From positions 1 to 64,000 of the forward strand of contig CALQJI020000008.1 of the NCBI GenBank assembly GCA_943330855.2: a stretch of DNA of 64,000 nt. The letters are read 5' to 3'. This DNA comes from Klebsiella pneumoniae (GTDB taxonomy: Bacteria; Verrucomicrobiota; Verrucomicrobiia; Limisphaerales; SXTU01). Shown piece after piece: positions 26,384 through 35,174 of the stretch. Below the pieces are notes generated by a model. The model made no database searches. It had not been told where the DNA came from and saw only the letters and a list, made by a program, of their open reading frames with translations. How positions within the stretch are numbered: the stretch's first letter is position 1; each line of letters begins with the position of its first letter. The position numbers were made by a program, and so were the translations under genes.

Positions 26384-27262
26384 ATGGAACTGCACCAGCT
26401 CCGGTATGTCGTGGCCGTGGCGCGAACGGGCAACTTCTCCCGTGCCGCCGAGCAATGCCACGTCTCGCAGCCGTCACTCAGCCAGCAAATCCAAAAGCTA
26501 GAGGAAGAGCTCGGTGAAAAGCTCTTCGACCGGCTGCGCCAACGCGCGCAGCTCACGCCGGTGGGCGAGGCCTTCGTGCGCCGCGCCGGACGCATCCTCG
26601 ACGAAGTGGAGTCCGCTGGGCGCGAAGCACGCGAGGCGCGCGAGTTGACCTGCGGCACGGTGTGCGTAGGCGCGCTGCCGACCATCGCGCCGTATTTGCT
26701 GCCGACGGTCATTGGGCGGTTCGCCACGCAGTTTCCTGGCGTGCAGATCGTCGTGCAGGAAGATACGACGGCGCGAATGCTGGCGATGCTCGCCAGCGCG
26801 GAGGTGGATTTCGCCATCGTCAGCCTGCCCATCAGCGACGCGCGGTTCGAGGTGGAGACGCTCTTCGAGGAGGAACTGCTGCTAGCCCTCCCCGCGCGTC
26901 ACCGGCTGGCACGGCGCAAAGCCATCACCTTGGCGGACCTCGAGGGCGAGCGCTTCATCTTGATGAAGGAGGGCCATTGTCTCGGCGACCAGGTGCTGGA
27001 CTTTTGCCACCGTCAGGACTTCCGCCCCACGGTCAGTTGCCGCAGCGCACAGATTGAAACCATCCAGGCGCTCGTGGCGGCGGGGTTGGGCATCTCGCTC
27101 GTGCCGCGCATGGCCTGCGCTTCAGGTCCGGTCAAGCACCCCGCCTACCGCGCGCTGCACGACGCCCGGCCCCGTCGCACGGTGGTCGTGCTGTGGCTGC
27201 GGCAACGGCCACCGGGGCGGGCGGCCCGAGAGTTCCTCAAGTGCCTGCGCGCGTCGGCCTGA
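26384..27262 (+). CDS. oxyR: peroxide-sensing LysR regulator OxyR
   Basis: A 292-residue LysR protein with an N-terminal helix-turn-helix (ELHQLRYVVAVARTGNFSRA, SQPSLSQQI). The redox pair is visible in KEGHCLGDQVLDFCH: Cys199 and Cys208, the same positions and spacing as the disulphide-forming cysteines of E. coli OxyR. H2O2 oxidises the pair and switches the protein to activate antioxidant genes. Its place divergent from katG, with an ATAG-N7-CTAT site between, fully supports the call. A shared upstream element of the tonB operon begins just after its stop codon. Confidence 0.95.
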   Translation: MELHQLRYVVAVARTGNFSRAAEQCHVSQPSLSQQIQKLEEELGEKLFDRLRQRAQLTPVGEAFVRRAGRILDEVESAGREAREARELTCGTVCVGALPTIAPYLLPTVIGRFATQFPGVQIVVQEDTTARMLAMLASAEVDFAIVSLPISDARFEVETLFEEELLLALPARHRLARRKAITLADLEGERFILMKEGHCLGDQVLDFCHRQDFRPTVSCRSAQIETIQALVAAGLGISLVPRMACASGPVKHPAYRALHDARPRRTVVVLWLRQRPPGRAAREFLKCLRASA

Positions 27263-27270
27263 ACAGCGCG

Positions 27271-27320
27271 CAAGTCGCCGCAAACAAATCGCAAGCCGCC
27301 GGAGGCACCTCGACCAAGCC
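27271..27320. repeat. element shared with the TonB-receptor upstream region (copy B)
   Basis: Matches 21681-21730 at about 39 of 50 positions. It starts 8 bases after the oxyR stop codon and lies about 80-130 bases before the tonB ATG. The rest of the gap to 27398 shows no gene. Confidence 0.5.
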
Positions 27321-27398
27321 ACGACCACACTCGTCAGGCTTGCGACTAATCGAATTCACACGTGCTGCCCCGACCGATATACCTGCCACTCTGTATTG

Positions 27399-28196
27399 AT
27401 GACGGCCAACGCCACTAAACCGAAAGTGCCATCCGCGCCCAAGGATTTGCCAGCGCTGTCCTTGTCGGAAGAAGTGCGCAGTGAGACGACGGTTGCCTCG
27501 GTGTTCACCCTGGTTCTATGGCTGACCTGTCTGCTCGTGGGCTGGCTGGGCTTCGCGCTGCCCTACGCGCGTCCGCGCCTGCCCGCGCCCGCCGCACCTC
27601 TCGTGCACGCGGAACTCATCAAGGTGGAACTAACCCGCAGCCCCGCTCCGGCTCCCGCAAACAGCGCCGTGCCGCTGCCCAGTCCGACGCAACCTCCGCC
27701 GCTCTTCGCGCCGGCGACTCCACCGCAATCGCCACAGCTCATCGCCGTCGCGAGGCCGAGTCCGGCGGTTGCTTTCGCGCTACCCATCGAGGCGCCTGCG
27801 CGCATCGTGGAAGTGAACCAAGCCGCGTTTGTTCGTCCCGCTCCACAGCCGACAGCCGTCGCGCCCAGCACTGCGCCAAACGCGGGCACCGGCCAGCCCA
27901 GCACCGGCACCGCGCCCGCGCCCGCCGTGCAAACGCTCACTTTTGGCGAAGGCGAAGGCACGCAACCCGCGCCGCGCTATCCCGACACCGCGCGCCGCGC
28001 CGGACAGACAGGCACCGTGGTCATTCGCTTCAGCGTGGGCACGGATGGCCGTGTGCTGGCAGCGGAGCCGAGTGCCCCCTCGCCGTGGGGCGCGCTGAAC
28101 CGCGAGGCACTGCGCGTCGTCCGTGAGCAATGGCGTTTCAAACCCGGCGCGGCGCGGCTCTGCGAAGTCGCGATACGTTTTGAACTGAAGAAGTGA
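27399..28196 (+). CDS. TonB-type energy transducer
   Basis: A 265-residue protein: cytoplasmic N-terminus of about 30 residues, one membrane helix (about 35-55, [20 protein letters not shown]), a long Pro/Ala-rich periplasmic spacer (60-165) and a C-terminal TonB domain with [30 protein letters not shown] and EQWRFKPG. This is the usual layout for the protein that carries energy from ExbB/ExbD to outer membrane receptors. I chose the ATG at 27399 since everything upstream in this frame is a shadow of oxyR. exbB follows 7 bases later. Confidence 0.9.
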   Translation: MTANATKPKVPSAPKDLPALSLSEEVRSETTVASVFTLVLWLTCLLVGWLGFALPYARPRLPAPAAPLVHAELIKVELTRSPAPAPANSAVPLPSPTQPPPLFAPATPPQSPQLIAVARPSPAVAFALPIEAPARIVEVNQAAFVRPAPQPTAVAPSTAPNAGTGQPSTGTAPAPAVQTLTFGEGEGTQPAPRYPDTARRAGQTGTVVIRFSVGTDGRVLAAEPSAPSPWGALNREALRVVREQWRFKPGAARLCEVAIRFELKK

Positions 28197-28203
28197 TTCC
28201 AGA

Positions 28204-28926
28204 ATGAACCCAATGCTCGCCAACGTCGCCGTGGACCTTTTCCTCAAGGGCGGCCCCGTCATGTGGCCGATTCTCTTCTGCCTCATCGCCGCGCTCGTGG
28301 TCGTGACCGAGCGCGCGCTGTGGTGGTGGCAGCACAAGCGCCGCTGCCGCGAGGCTCAGTTGCGCGAGACCTTCGACGCCATCGCTGCCGGCAGTTTCGA
28401 CCGCGCCGTCTGCCTCACCGAATCTTCGGGCGACCCGTTCCTGCTTACCATCCGCGACGGCCTCGCCCACGCTCACACCTCGCTGCTCGGCGCGATGCAA
28501 CTCCGCGCCACCGATGAGCTGGAGCGCGCGGAGAAGCGTCTGTGGATGCTCGGCACGTTCATCACGCTCGCGCCGTTGCTGGGCCTGCTCGGCACCGTGA
28601 CCGGCATCATGCACTCGTTCAGCTTTGTCGGAGATGAGCAACTCGCGCCCGCGAAGGTCAGCGGCGGCATCGCCGAGGCGCTCATCGCAACCGCCGGTGG
28701 GCTGGGCATCGCGATCCTTTGCCTGCTGCCTTACAACTGGTTTAACCGCCGCCTCGCGCACTACCGCGCGGGCTTGGAGCGCACCATCAACCACGTCGAG
28801 TTGCTCGTGGAATCCGCCAAACATCACGGCCACGACCTCGAAGAATTCGCCCGCCAACGCGCCCTCCGCGAACGCGCCCGCGCCTTCCGCCCAAAGGAAG
28901 AAAAGCCTCCCGCCCCCGCAGGCTGA
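28204..28926 (+). CDS. exbB: ExbB/TolQ/MotA-type proton channel protein
   Basis: A 240-residue membrane protein with helices at about 17-37, 113-137 and 158-178. The second contains the family signature [20 protein letters not shown] followed by MHSF, and the third reads [18 protein letters not shown]. These are the conserved helices that form the proton channel with ExbD in the cytoplasmic membrane. The C-terminus is long and charged. Gene order tonB-exbB-exbD fits an operon. Confidence 0.92.
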   Translation: MNPMLANVAVDLFLKGGPVMWPILFCLIAALVVVTERALWWWQHKRRCREAQLRETFDAIAAGSFDRAVCLTESSGDPFLLTIRDGLAHAHTSLLGAMQLRATDELERAEKRLWMLGTFITLAPLLGLLGTVTGIMHSFSFVGDEQLAPAKVSGGIAEALIATAGGLGIAILCLLPYNWFNRRLAHYRAGLERTINHVELLVESAKHHGHDLEEFARQRALRERARAFRPKEEKPPAPAG

Positions 28927-28969
28927 TGTTCCCTATTCCCCATTCCCAATCCCCTATTCCCTAAACGCC

Positions 28970-29395
28970 ATGCCCGTTAAACTTGGCTCCAAGCTCCCGC
29001 CGGAAAGCGCCGAGGCGCGCATCGAGATCATCCCGCTGATCGACATCATGTTCTTCCTGCTCGCCGCGTTCATGCTGGTGAGCTTGAGCATGGTCAACGT
29101 CAAGAGCGTGAAGGTGAACCTGCCCACCGCCACCACCGCCACGGCGGACCCGCAGCGTGACCTCGTAAACATCTCCGTGGACAAGGCCGGCCTGACCTAC
29201 CTCGACGCCAAGCCCGTCGGCCCCAACGAACTCGCGCTCGCACTCGCCGCGCTGGCGACAACCAACGCCGAAGTCCGGGTCTTCATCAGCGGCGACAAGG
29301 ATGCCCGCCACGGCGACGTCATCCGCGTGCTGGACATCGTGCGCGGCACGGGCATCCAGAAGGTGGCCTTTGAGATCAGAACGCAGGAGAAGTGA
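28970..29395 (+). CDS. exbD: ExbD/TolR biopolymer transport protein
   Basis: A 141-residue protein with one N-terminal membrane helix containing the key Asp in IIPLIDIMFFLLAAFML, and a periplasmic domain ending in GDVIRVLDIVRGTGIQKVAF. The Asp in PLIDI is the proton-conducting residue of the family. The 43-base gap after exbB is an unusual C-rich tract of CCCTATTCCC-like repeats, related to sequence in the mnmG insert. ATG at 28970 is the first that gives a complete ExbD. Confidence 0.92.
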   Translation: MPVKLGSKLPPESAEARIEIIPLIDIMFFLLAAFMLVSLSMVNVKSVKVNLPTATTATADPQRDLVNISVDKAGLTYLDAKPVGPNELALALAALATTNAEVRVFISGDKDARHGDVIRVLDIVRGTGIQKVAFEIRTQEK

Positions 29396-29494
29396 GCCAC
29401 AGATGAACACAGATGAAACACAGATAAGAGGGGAGGAGATTTATATTGGAGTCTTCCTTTCCCAATCTGTGTTTCATCTGTGTCCATCTGTGGC
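29396..29494. repeat. inverted repeat with 30-bp arms between exbD and the next gene
   Basis: The arms 29396-29425 and 29465-29494 are reverse complements at 29 of 30 positions, and each arm is itself built of repeated ACAGATGAA-like units. The left arm begins directly after the exbD stop codon. The loop is 39 bases. It looks like a small mobile hairpin, and would strongly affect read-through or mRNA stability within the operon. Confidence 0.8.
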
Positions 29495-29512
29495 TCTGCC
29501 CGACTTCCGCGA

Positions 29513-30097
29513 ATGAACCGCTTCCTCCAATGGTTCAACCTCGTCGGCGTGCTCGCGCTCGCCGTGCTCTGCGTCCTGCAATGGCGCACGAACCGGCAGC
29601 TCAACCTCGGCCTCAACGCGACGGAGCAGACGCGCCAGCAGCAGGCAGTGCGCTTGGACGAGCAGGCGAAGCGACTCACCGGCGGTGCGTCCGACCTCGA
29701 CGGCTTCCGCGAGCAACTCACCCGCGCCACCACTTCGCTGAAGCAGGCCGAGACGAAACTCGCAGCGCTTGAGCAGCAGGTGAAGCAGCTCACGAACGAG
29801 CGCGACCAGCTAAAGAGCAGCGTCACCAACTGGGCCGCCGCCGTGTCCGCGCGGGACGCGCAGCTCAGACAAGCCGGCGCGGATTTGCAGAAGCTCGCCA
29901 CCGACCGCAACGCCGCCGTGGTGAAGTTCAACGAGGTCGCTACGCAGCAGAACTCCCTGGTGAAGGAACTGGAGCGCCGCTCGAAGGAGCAGACCGCCTT
30001 CGTGGAGGAACTGAACAAGCGCACGCGCGAGTTCAACGCGCTGGTCGAGAAATACAACGCGCTGCCCAAGCCGGCCCCGGTCAAGCCGACACCTTAG
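29513..30097 (+). CDS. membrane-anchored coiled-coil protein of the tonB operon
   Basis: A 194-residue protein with one N-terminal helix (about 7-24, LVGVLALAVLCVLQW) and then a long Gln/Glu/Lys/Arg-rich heptad pattern to about residue 180 (for example LAALEQQVKQLTNERDQLKS). A coiled coil reaching into the periplasm is likely. I do not recognise a named family. It is placed as the fourth gene of the tonB-exbB-exbD operon, so a scaffold for the energy-transducing complex is a possible role. Its end overlaps the convergent lyase gene by 4 bases. Confidence 0.75.
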   Translation: MNRFLQWFNLVGVLALAVLCVLQWRTNRQLNLGLNATEQTRQQQAVRLDEQAKRLTGGASDLDGFREQLTRATTSLKQAETKLAALEQQVKQLTNERDQLKSSVTNWAAAVSARDAQLRQAGADLQKLATDRNAAVVKFNEVATQQNSLVKELERRSKEQTAFVEELNKRTREFNALVEKYNALPKPAPVKPTP

Positions 30098-31014
30098 CCG
30101 CGCTTCACCCAGTCGAAGAAACCGAGCTGCTCCAAGTCCGCCCGCAGCGTGGCCTGCTGCTCCGCGTTCAAACTCCCGTTCGGCAAACGCGCCGGGCCCA
30201 CGTCCACGCCGAGCATCTTCATCGTCGCCTTCGCCGCGCCCATATAGCCGCGTGAGGCGAGCAGGGCGATGAGTTGCACCGATTGGTATTGCGCGTCGCG
30301 CGCGGCCGGCAAATCCCCACGCTCGAAGGCCGCGATGACGCGATGATAGACCGGCGCGGCGAAGTTGTAGCTGCTGCCCACCGCGCCCGTCGCGCCAAGC
30401 GCCAGCGCGGCCAGCAGGTATTCGTCGCAGCCCCACGGCACGCTGAACGCGCCGCCATCGAAGCGCAGCGTCTGCTGGAACATCATCAGGTCGGCGTTGG
30501 TGAACTTGATGCCGGCCAGGTTCGGAATGCGGTCGCGCGCCTGCGTGAGGAAGTCCGGCATCGGCAGCGTAAAACCCGTGAGCGCCGGGATGTCGTAGTA
30601 GAAGAACGGTAGCTCCGGGCAGCCACCGGCAATCTCCGCGCAGCAGTCCACGAGCGATGGAACGGTGCGCGGCTTGAAGTAGCTCGGCGCGAGCGCGGAC
30701 ACAGCGGCAGCTCCGAGCTGCTGGGCTTGCGCGGCCAACGCCCGCGCATCGGTGAGGCAGTTCGTGCCGACATGGACGATGACTTTCAGCGCCGCGCCGC
30801 GCGTGACTTCCAGCCAGCGCACCGCGAGCGCGCGGCGTTCCTCCAGCGTGAGCGAGTGGCTCTCCCCCGTGCTGCCGCAGATGAAGGCGAACTGCACGCC
30901 ACTGGCGGCGAGGTGGGCGGCTTGGGCTTCGACGACGGCGAGGTTCAGCGAACCGTCCGCGTGGAAGGGCGAGTGCGTGGCGGCGACGAGGCCGGTGAGG
31001 GGATAGGTTTTCAT
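30094..31014 (-). CDS. N-acetylneuraminate lyase (DHDPS/NAL family)
   Basis: A 306-residue class I aldolase of the DapA/NanA superfamily. Key motifs: GSTGES (47-52), Tyr in FFYYDIPA (about 140) and the Schiff-base Lys170 in LAGIKFTN. The enzyme would split N-acetylneuraminate into pyruvate and N-acetylmannosamine in the cytoplasm. The nearby epimerase and sialidase genes on the same strand make NAL more likely than dihydrodipicolinate synthase. It is separated from the epimerase gene by 98 bases, mostly an inverted repeat. Confidence 0.85.
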   Translation of the reverse strand: MKTYPLTGLVAATHSPFHADGSLNLAVVEAQAAHLAASGVQFAFICGSTGESHSLTLEERRALAVRWLEVTRGAALKVIVHVGTNCLTDARALAAQAQQLGAAAVSALAPSYFKPRTVPSLVDCCAEIAGGCPELPFFYYDIPALTGFTLPMPDFLTQARDRIPNLAGIKFTNADLMMFQQTLRFDGGAFSVPWGCDEYLLAALALGATGAVGSSYNFAAPVYHRVIAAFERGDLPAARDAQYQSVQLIALLASRGYMGAAKATMKMLGVDVGPARLPNGSLNAEQQATLRADLEQLGFFDWVKRG

Positions 31015-31023
31015 TTTAAGTTA

Positions 31024-31106
31024 GCCACAAAGAGGCACAGAAGGCGCAAAGGTGGGAGACAACAGCACGCCTTCCCTCTTTGAGCTGCCTTGTGCTTTTT
31101 TGTGGC
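31024..31106. repeat. imperfect inverted repeat within the sialic acid operon
   Basis: The outer arms GCCACAAAGAGGCACA (31024-31039) and TGTGCTTTTTTGTGGC (31091-31106) pair at 14 of 16 positions, and pairing continues less well inwards. It occupies almost all of the gap between the epimerase stop and the lyase start, and resembles the CCACAAAG sequence at 39951. Confidence 0.65.
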
Positions 31107-31112
31107 AAAAAA

Positions 31113-32324
31113 TCATGTGGCCGGAGATTCAGCCTGCTCCAGCCGCTGCCAGCAATACCAGAGCATCCGCGGCAGGTGGAACGGGCCTTTGTAAATCGTG
31201 CCCTTCGCGCGCGAGGAGAGTCGGCCATCGCGGTGCAGGTAGCCGAACCATTCGCCGTGCTCGGGGTCGGGGAAGTGTTTAAAACTCCAGTCGTGAACCT
31301 GTGCGTGCATCGCGGCGAAGCGCGGTTCGCCGGTGAGCTGCCACGCCAGCAGCGTGGCGATGATGGCTTCGTTGTGCGGCCACCAGAACTTCATGTCGTG
31401 CCAATACTCCTGCACCGGTTTGCCGAAGAGGTCGGTGAAGTAGAGCAGGCCGCCGTGCTCGGTGTCCCAGCCGCGCGCCCACATCCAGTCGAGGATGGTG
31501 GTGCCGAGTTGGATGAGCCGCTTGTCCCCGCGCAGCGCGCCTTCGTGCATCACAAACCAAGCGCACTCCAAGGCATGGCCGGGGTTCAGCGTGCGCCCGT
31601 CGTGGTGGTCAATCACGCTGCCGTCCGGCGCGATGCACTCCAGCAGCGCGCGGTGCTCGGGCTTCAGGAAGTCTCGCTCAATCTCCGCGATGCTGCGGTC
31701 AATCCACTCCGTGCAGGTGCGTCCGCTCACGGTTACGTCGCCTAGATTCGCGCGCAGCTCCTGCGCCGTGGCGATGCCAATCATGTGCGGCCCGATGCCC
31801 TTGCTGGGCCGCGTCGCCTCGAACTTCGGCGGCATCACGCCGGGGGTGAAGCTATGGTGGAGGTAGGTGGCGAAGAGCTTCACCGCGTCCTCGGCGGCCC
31901 GGGCGTCGCCGCTGGCCTTCGCGTAAGCCGCGTTCGCAATCGCGGCGAACGACTCGCTGTAGACGTAGCGCCGCATCCGCAACGGCTGTCCTTCGCGTGT
32001 GACGGTGAAGTAGAGCTTCCCGTTCGGCGCAGCGCAGTGCTGGCGGAGGAACTCGATGCAGCTCTGCGCGGCGGACAGCCATTCAGCACGTGGTTCGAGG
32101 GTGTTGTGCAGCGTTGCAAACATCCACGCGGCGCGGCCTTGGAACCAAACGCTCTTGTCCGTGTCCACCACACGGCCGTCGCGGTCGAGGCAGGTGAGGA
32201 TGCCGCCGTATTCGCGGTCCAGCCCGTGTCGGAGCCAGAAGGGCATCACGTCGCGCAGCAACGTGTCGCGGTAGAGCGCGGCTAGTTGTGTGCGCGAGGC
32301 GGGGGAGGTCAGGTCGGTGGTCAT
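31113..32324 (-). CDS. N-acylglucosamine 2-epimerase (AGE) family enzyme
   Basis: A 403-residue (alpha/alpha)6-barrel epimerase. Recognisable pieces are DREYGGILTCLDRDG near the N-terminus, KSVWFQGRAAWMF, LNPGHALECAW, and KFWWPHNEAI near the C-terminus; the His residues in the last two segments match the catalytic histidines of the family. It would convert N-acetylmannosamine, the lyase product, to N-acetylglucosamine. It starts inside a 4-base ATGA overlap with the sialidase gene, so the two are co-translated. No N-acetylmannosamine kinase is seen nearby, which fits a kinase-free epimerase route. Confidence 0.9.
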   Translation of the reverse strand: MTTDLTSPASRTQLAALYRDTLLRDVMPFWLRHGLDREYGGILTCLDRDGRVVDTDKSVWFQGRAAWMFATLHNTLEPRAEWLSAAQSCIEFLRQHCAAPNGKLYFTVTREGQPLRMRRYVYSESFAAIANAAYAKASGDARAAEDAVKLFATYLHHSFTPGVMPPKFEATRPSKGIGPHMIGIATAQELRANLGDVTVSGRTCTEWIDRSIAEIERDFLKPEHRALLECIAPDGSVIDHHDGRTLNPGHALECAWFVMHEGALRGDKRLIQLGTTILDWMWARGWDTEHGGLLYFTDLFGKPVQEYWHDMKFWWPHNEAIIATLLAWQLTGEPRFAAMHAQVHDWSFKHFPDPEHGEWFGYLHRDGRLSSRAKGTIYKGPFHLPRMLWYCWQRLEQAESPAT

Positions 32325-34735
32325 TGTCCGGCGAGCAGTTCCGCAAGCTTGGGTTCCATCGCGTCGGCCCAGAGGCTGTAGCCCTTCGCGCTGAGGTGAA
32401 GCAAGTCCGGCGCAAGCTCCTTAGGCAACGTGCCGTCGGCGGCGAGCAGCTTTGTGTTCACGTTCAGGAAGTGGACGCGCTGGCCGGCGGCGAGCGCGGG
32501 GAGCAGCGCGTTGACGGCTTCGCACTTGCGACGCATGGGGTCGGCGGCGTCGGGCCCACGCGGGAGGATGCCGAGCAGGAGCACCTTCGAGCGCGGGCAT
32601 TTCTCCGCGAGCGCGTCGAGGATGGCGCGGATGCCGGCGGCGATTTGCTCGGGCGTGAAGTCGCCGTGGCGCGCGTTGTTCGTGCCGATGAGCAGCACGA
32701 TGGCTTTCGGGGAGAGGCCGTCGAACTCGCCGTTTCGCACGCGCCAGAGAACGTGTTGCGTGGAGTCGCCGCCGAAGCCGTAGTTCGCGGCCTTGCGTCC
32801 GGCGTAGTGCTTTTCCCAAACCGCTTTGCCCGCTGTCTCCCAGCCTTGCGTGATGCTATCGCCGAGGAAGATAAGTTCGCCGCCGCCCGCCTTGGTCTCG
32901 GCGAGCTTCGCGGCGTGGCGCGCGGGCCACCAGCTGAACTTGCCAGTCGTCTCGGTGCGGGCCTCAGGCACAGTGGGCACGCTCGCGCCTTCCTGCACCC
33001 AATCGAGCGGGAAGCGCGCGAAAACCAGCCCCGCCACGTCGCCGCTCTCGTAGAGCATGCCGATGCGCCCATCGCGCAATACGGTCATGCTTGAATACAT
33101 CGCCCCGCCCGGGTCGAGCAGGCGCCCCGCGCTCCAGGTTTTCCCAGCATCGGTGCTGGAGCGGATGGTGAGCGCGACGCGGCGCGACGTGTGGTTGGGG
33201 TTGGAGAGAATCAACTCGCCGTGCGGGTGGCGAAGGAGACTGGCCATGCAAGTCGGGTCCGGCACGGTGAGCCACGGTTCGCTCCACTTGCCTTGCAGCA
33301 CGTTGCCCTGCCAATCCCACCGCGCCCACGCACGGACGCCGGCGCGCGACTCGTTGCGCATCGTGAGCAGCAGGGAGCCGTCGGCGAGTTCGGCGATGGC
33401 GCTCTCGCTCGTGGGGGGCGTGCCGGGGATGGCGGCGGGAGAGATTTTCCAAGTGACGCCTTGGTCCGTGCTCGCGATGAGGCACGAGTGCGGCACGTTG
33501 TCCGCGCCCTTGAACTGCGCGGGAAAAACAAGGGTGCCATCGCGGAGCTGGATGCCGTTGCCCGGGCCGTTGAAGCACAGTCGCCACGCGGGGTCTTTGA
33601 CTTGCGTGGTGAGGTTGATAGGCGGCGACCACGTCACGCCGTCGTCGGTGCTTTTCACGAGGACGAACTGCCCGGTCTCCTCGGGCTTCAAGCCAGGGCC
33701 GCTGCCGTTCCACCCGCGCGGGCCTTGGGACCACAACGCGGTGACGAAGATGGTTCCGGTGCGCTGATCCACGAGCACTGCGGGATCGCCCACGCCGTTG
33801 CCCTGCGAGCCGGGGACAGACGCGTCGAAGTCCAGGATGCGGCTCACTTGGCTCCACGTCGCGCCGTCGTCGGTCGAGCGCATCGCGCCCACGTCAATGT
33901 CCGCGGGCAAATCACCGCCGTGTTTGTGGCGCAGGTCGAACACGGCGATGAGCGTGCCCTTCGGCGTCGTGGCGAGGCCGGGAATGCGATAGGTGTGGAC
34001 GCCGCCGTCGCCCGCCTTGCGGAGCGTGGTGCGGAAGATGCGCGGGTCGTTCGGGAGCTGCGGAGCCTGCGGCGGCTGCGCCGCGGGCAACTCGGCGGGC
34101 GCGCCCCACTTCGCGTGCAAGTAACTCGTGACGGCGGCCAACTCGGCTGCGCTCAACGCGCGGGGATAGACGAGCACTTCAGCGACATCGCCCGCCAAGC
34201 CGTCTTGCGTCGCCACGTTCGCGCCGAGGATGAACCCGCCGAGCGGCGCGCCCGCCGAACCAAAAACAAAGGTGTGCGTCTGCCAGCCGGCGGCGGGCGC
34301 AGATGTCTTCGCGGCCGTCGCCCAAGTCCCGCCGCTCCATTTCACCGGCGCGCTGCCCACGCGCGTGCTGCCATCGAAGAGCACGCCCTGCGACTCCAGT
34401 TTGAAGCGGGCGAAGGCGACCACGGTGCGTTCACCGGCGAGCGTGCCCCAGGAACTCACCGCCTGCCACAGCGCGGCCGAGCCGTTGAAGCGCACGATAG
34501 TTCGCGGGCCCGCTGGCGTGCTCACCCGGACGGCTTGCGGACGGCCCACGACTCGCGTGAGCGTCTGCGCCGCACCGTTGGTGGCGGCATTTTCCCAAGC
34601 GGTGACGTTGGCTCCGTCCGCCTTCACGCCTGCGTCGTGATACCACGCGTGCGCAGGCCCGGCGGGCGGTTCGGCAGCGCCGACGCGATTGGCGACCAGC
34701 AGGGACAGCGCGGTGAAGATGAGGGCTCGTTTCAT
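32321..34735 (-). CDS. sialidase fused to an SGNH/GDSL hydrolase
   Basis: An 804-residue exported enzyme with a signal peptide (1-20). Residues about 28-212 look like a LamG/concanavalin-type domain. Residues about 232-585 are a sialidase propeller: the arginine motif HTYRIPGLA (Arg250), Asp boxes STDDGATW, STDDGVTW, STDQGVTW and STDAGKTW, a later Arg in TMRNESR (460) and the Tyr region AMYSSM (547). Residues about 615-804 form an SGNH hydrolase: FLGDSITQGW (Ser627), GGDS, IGTNN, and the final D-x2-H in DLLHL. The fusion suggests cleavage of sialic acid combined with removal of O-acetyl groups. The encoded order sialidase, epimerase, lyase forms a catabolic set. Confidence 0.9.
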   Translation of the reverse strand: MKRALIFTALSLLVANRVGAAEPPAGPAHAWYHDAGVKADGANVTAWENAATNGAAQTLTRVVGRPQAVRVSTPAGPRTIVRFNGSAALWQAVSSWGTLAGERTVVAFARFKLESQGVLFDGSTRVGSAPVKWSGGTWATAAKTSAPAAGWQTHTFVFGSAGAPLGGFILGANVATQDGLAGDVAEVLVYPRALSAAELAAVTSYLHAKWGAPAELPAAQPPQAPQLPNDPRIFRTTLRKAGDGGVHTYRIPGLATTPKGTLIAVFDLRHKHGGDLPADIDVGAMRSTDDGATWSQVSRILDFDASVPGSQGNGVGDPAVLVDQRTGTIFVTALWSQGPRGWNGSGPGLKPEETGQFVLVKSTDDGVTWSPPINLTTQVKDPAWRLCFNGPGNGIQLRDGTLVFPAQFKGADNVPHSCLIASTDQGVTWKISPAAIPGTPPTSESAIAELADGSLLLTMRNESRAGVRAWARWDWQGNVLQGKWSEPWLTVPDPTCMASLLRHPHGELILSNPNHTSRRVALTIRSSTDAGKTWSAGRLLDPGGAMYSSMTVLRDGRIGMLYESGDVAGLVFARFPLDWVQEGASVPTVPEARTETTGKFSWWPARHAAKLAETKAGGGELIFLGDSITQGWETAGKAVWEKHYAGRKAANYGFGGDSTQHVLWRVRNGEFDGLSPKAIVLLIGTNNARHGDFTPEQIAAGIRAILDALAEKCPRSKVLLLGILPRGPDAADPMRRKCEAVNALLPALAAGQRVHFLNVNTKLLAADGTLPKELAPDLLHLSAKGYSLWADAMEPKLAELLAGQ

Positions 34736-34820
34736 CGGTGGCTAAAAAATCTGTTCGCGTGGTGACGCTGGGGAGGGGAGTGAAACGGAAACGCCAAGCA
34801 GCTCCAAGCGACTTGTGCGT

Positions 34821-35174
34821 TCACTGGAAAGCCACACTGAACCGGCCGTCCGCCGGATTGATGACGAACTTCCGGCCGGGCGGTGGCGATTGAATCAGCT
34901 CCAAGAACCGCGCCTCCTGAAGTTCACCGACGGATTTCGGATAGCGCTTGTGCTGTTTGTGAAACTCGACGACGGCGCTCTGCACCATTTGGACCAGCGC
35001 CTGTTCTGCTTCGGCAGAGAGTGGCGGGCCAGCGGGCACAAGCGCGGCGGTCACTGGCTTGGTGGGAGGGAGCGGCTCGGCGGCACGCTTGCGGCAGCCG
35101 GTTGCCAGCGCGCACAACGCGAGCGCCAGCAGGCCGACGGCGAACCGAGGGACGCTCACAAGTCGCGGTTGCAT
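34821..35174 (-). CDS. small lipoprotein paired with a pseudopilin (second copy)
   Basis: A 117-residue protein with signal and lipobox LCALATGC, a short Pro-rich linker and the domain [19 protein letters not shown] ending [18 protein letters not shown]. It is a diverged paralogue of the lipoprotein at 811-1191. Its ATG at 35174 lies inside the 3' end of the pseudopilin gene, giving a 19-base overlap and probable translational coupling. Function is unknown. Confidence 0.75.
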   Translation of the reverse strand: MQPRLVSVPRFAVGLLALALCALATGCRKRAAEPLPPTKPVTAALVPAGPPLSAEAEQALVQMVQSAVVEFHKQHKRYPKSVGELQEARFLELIQSPPPGRKFVINPADGRFSVAFQ

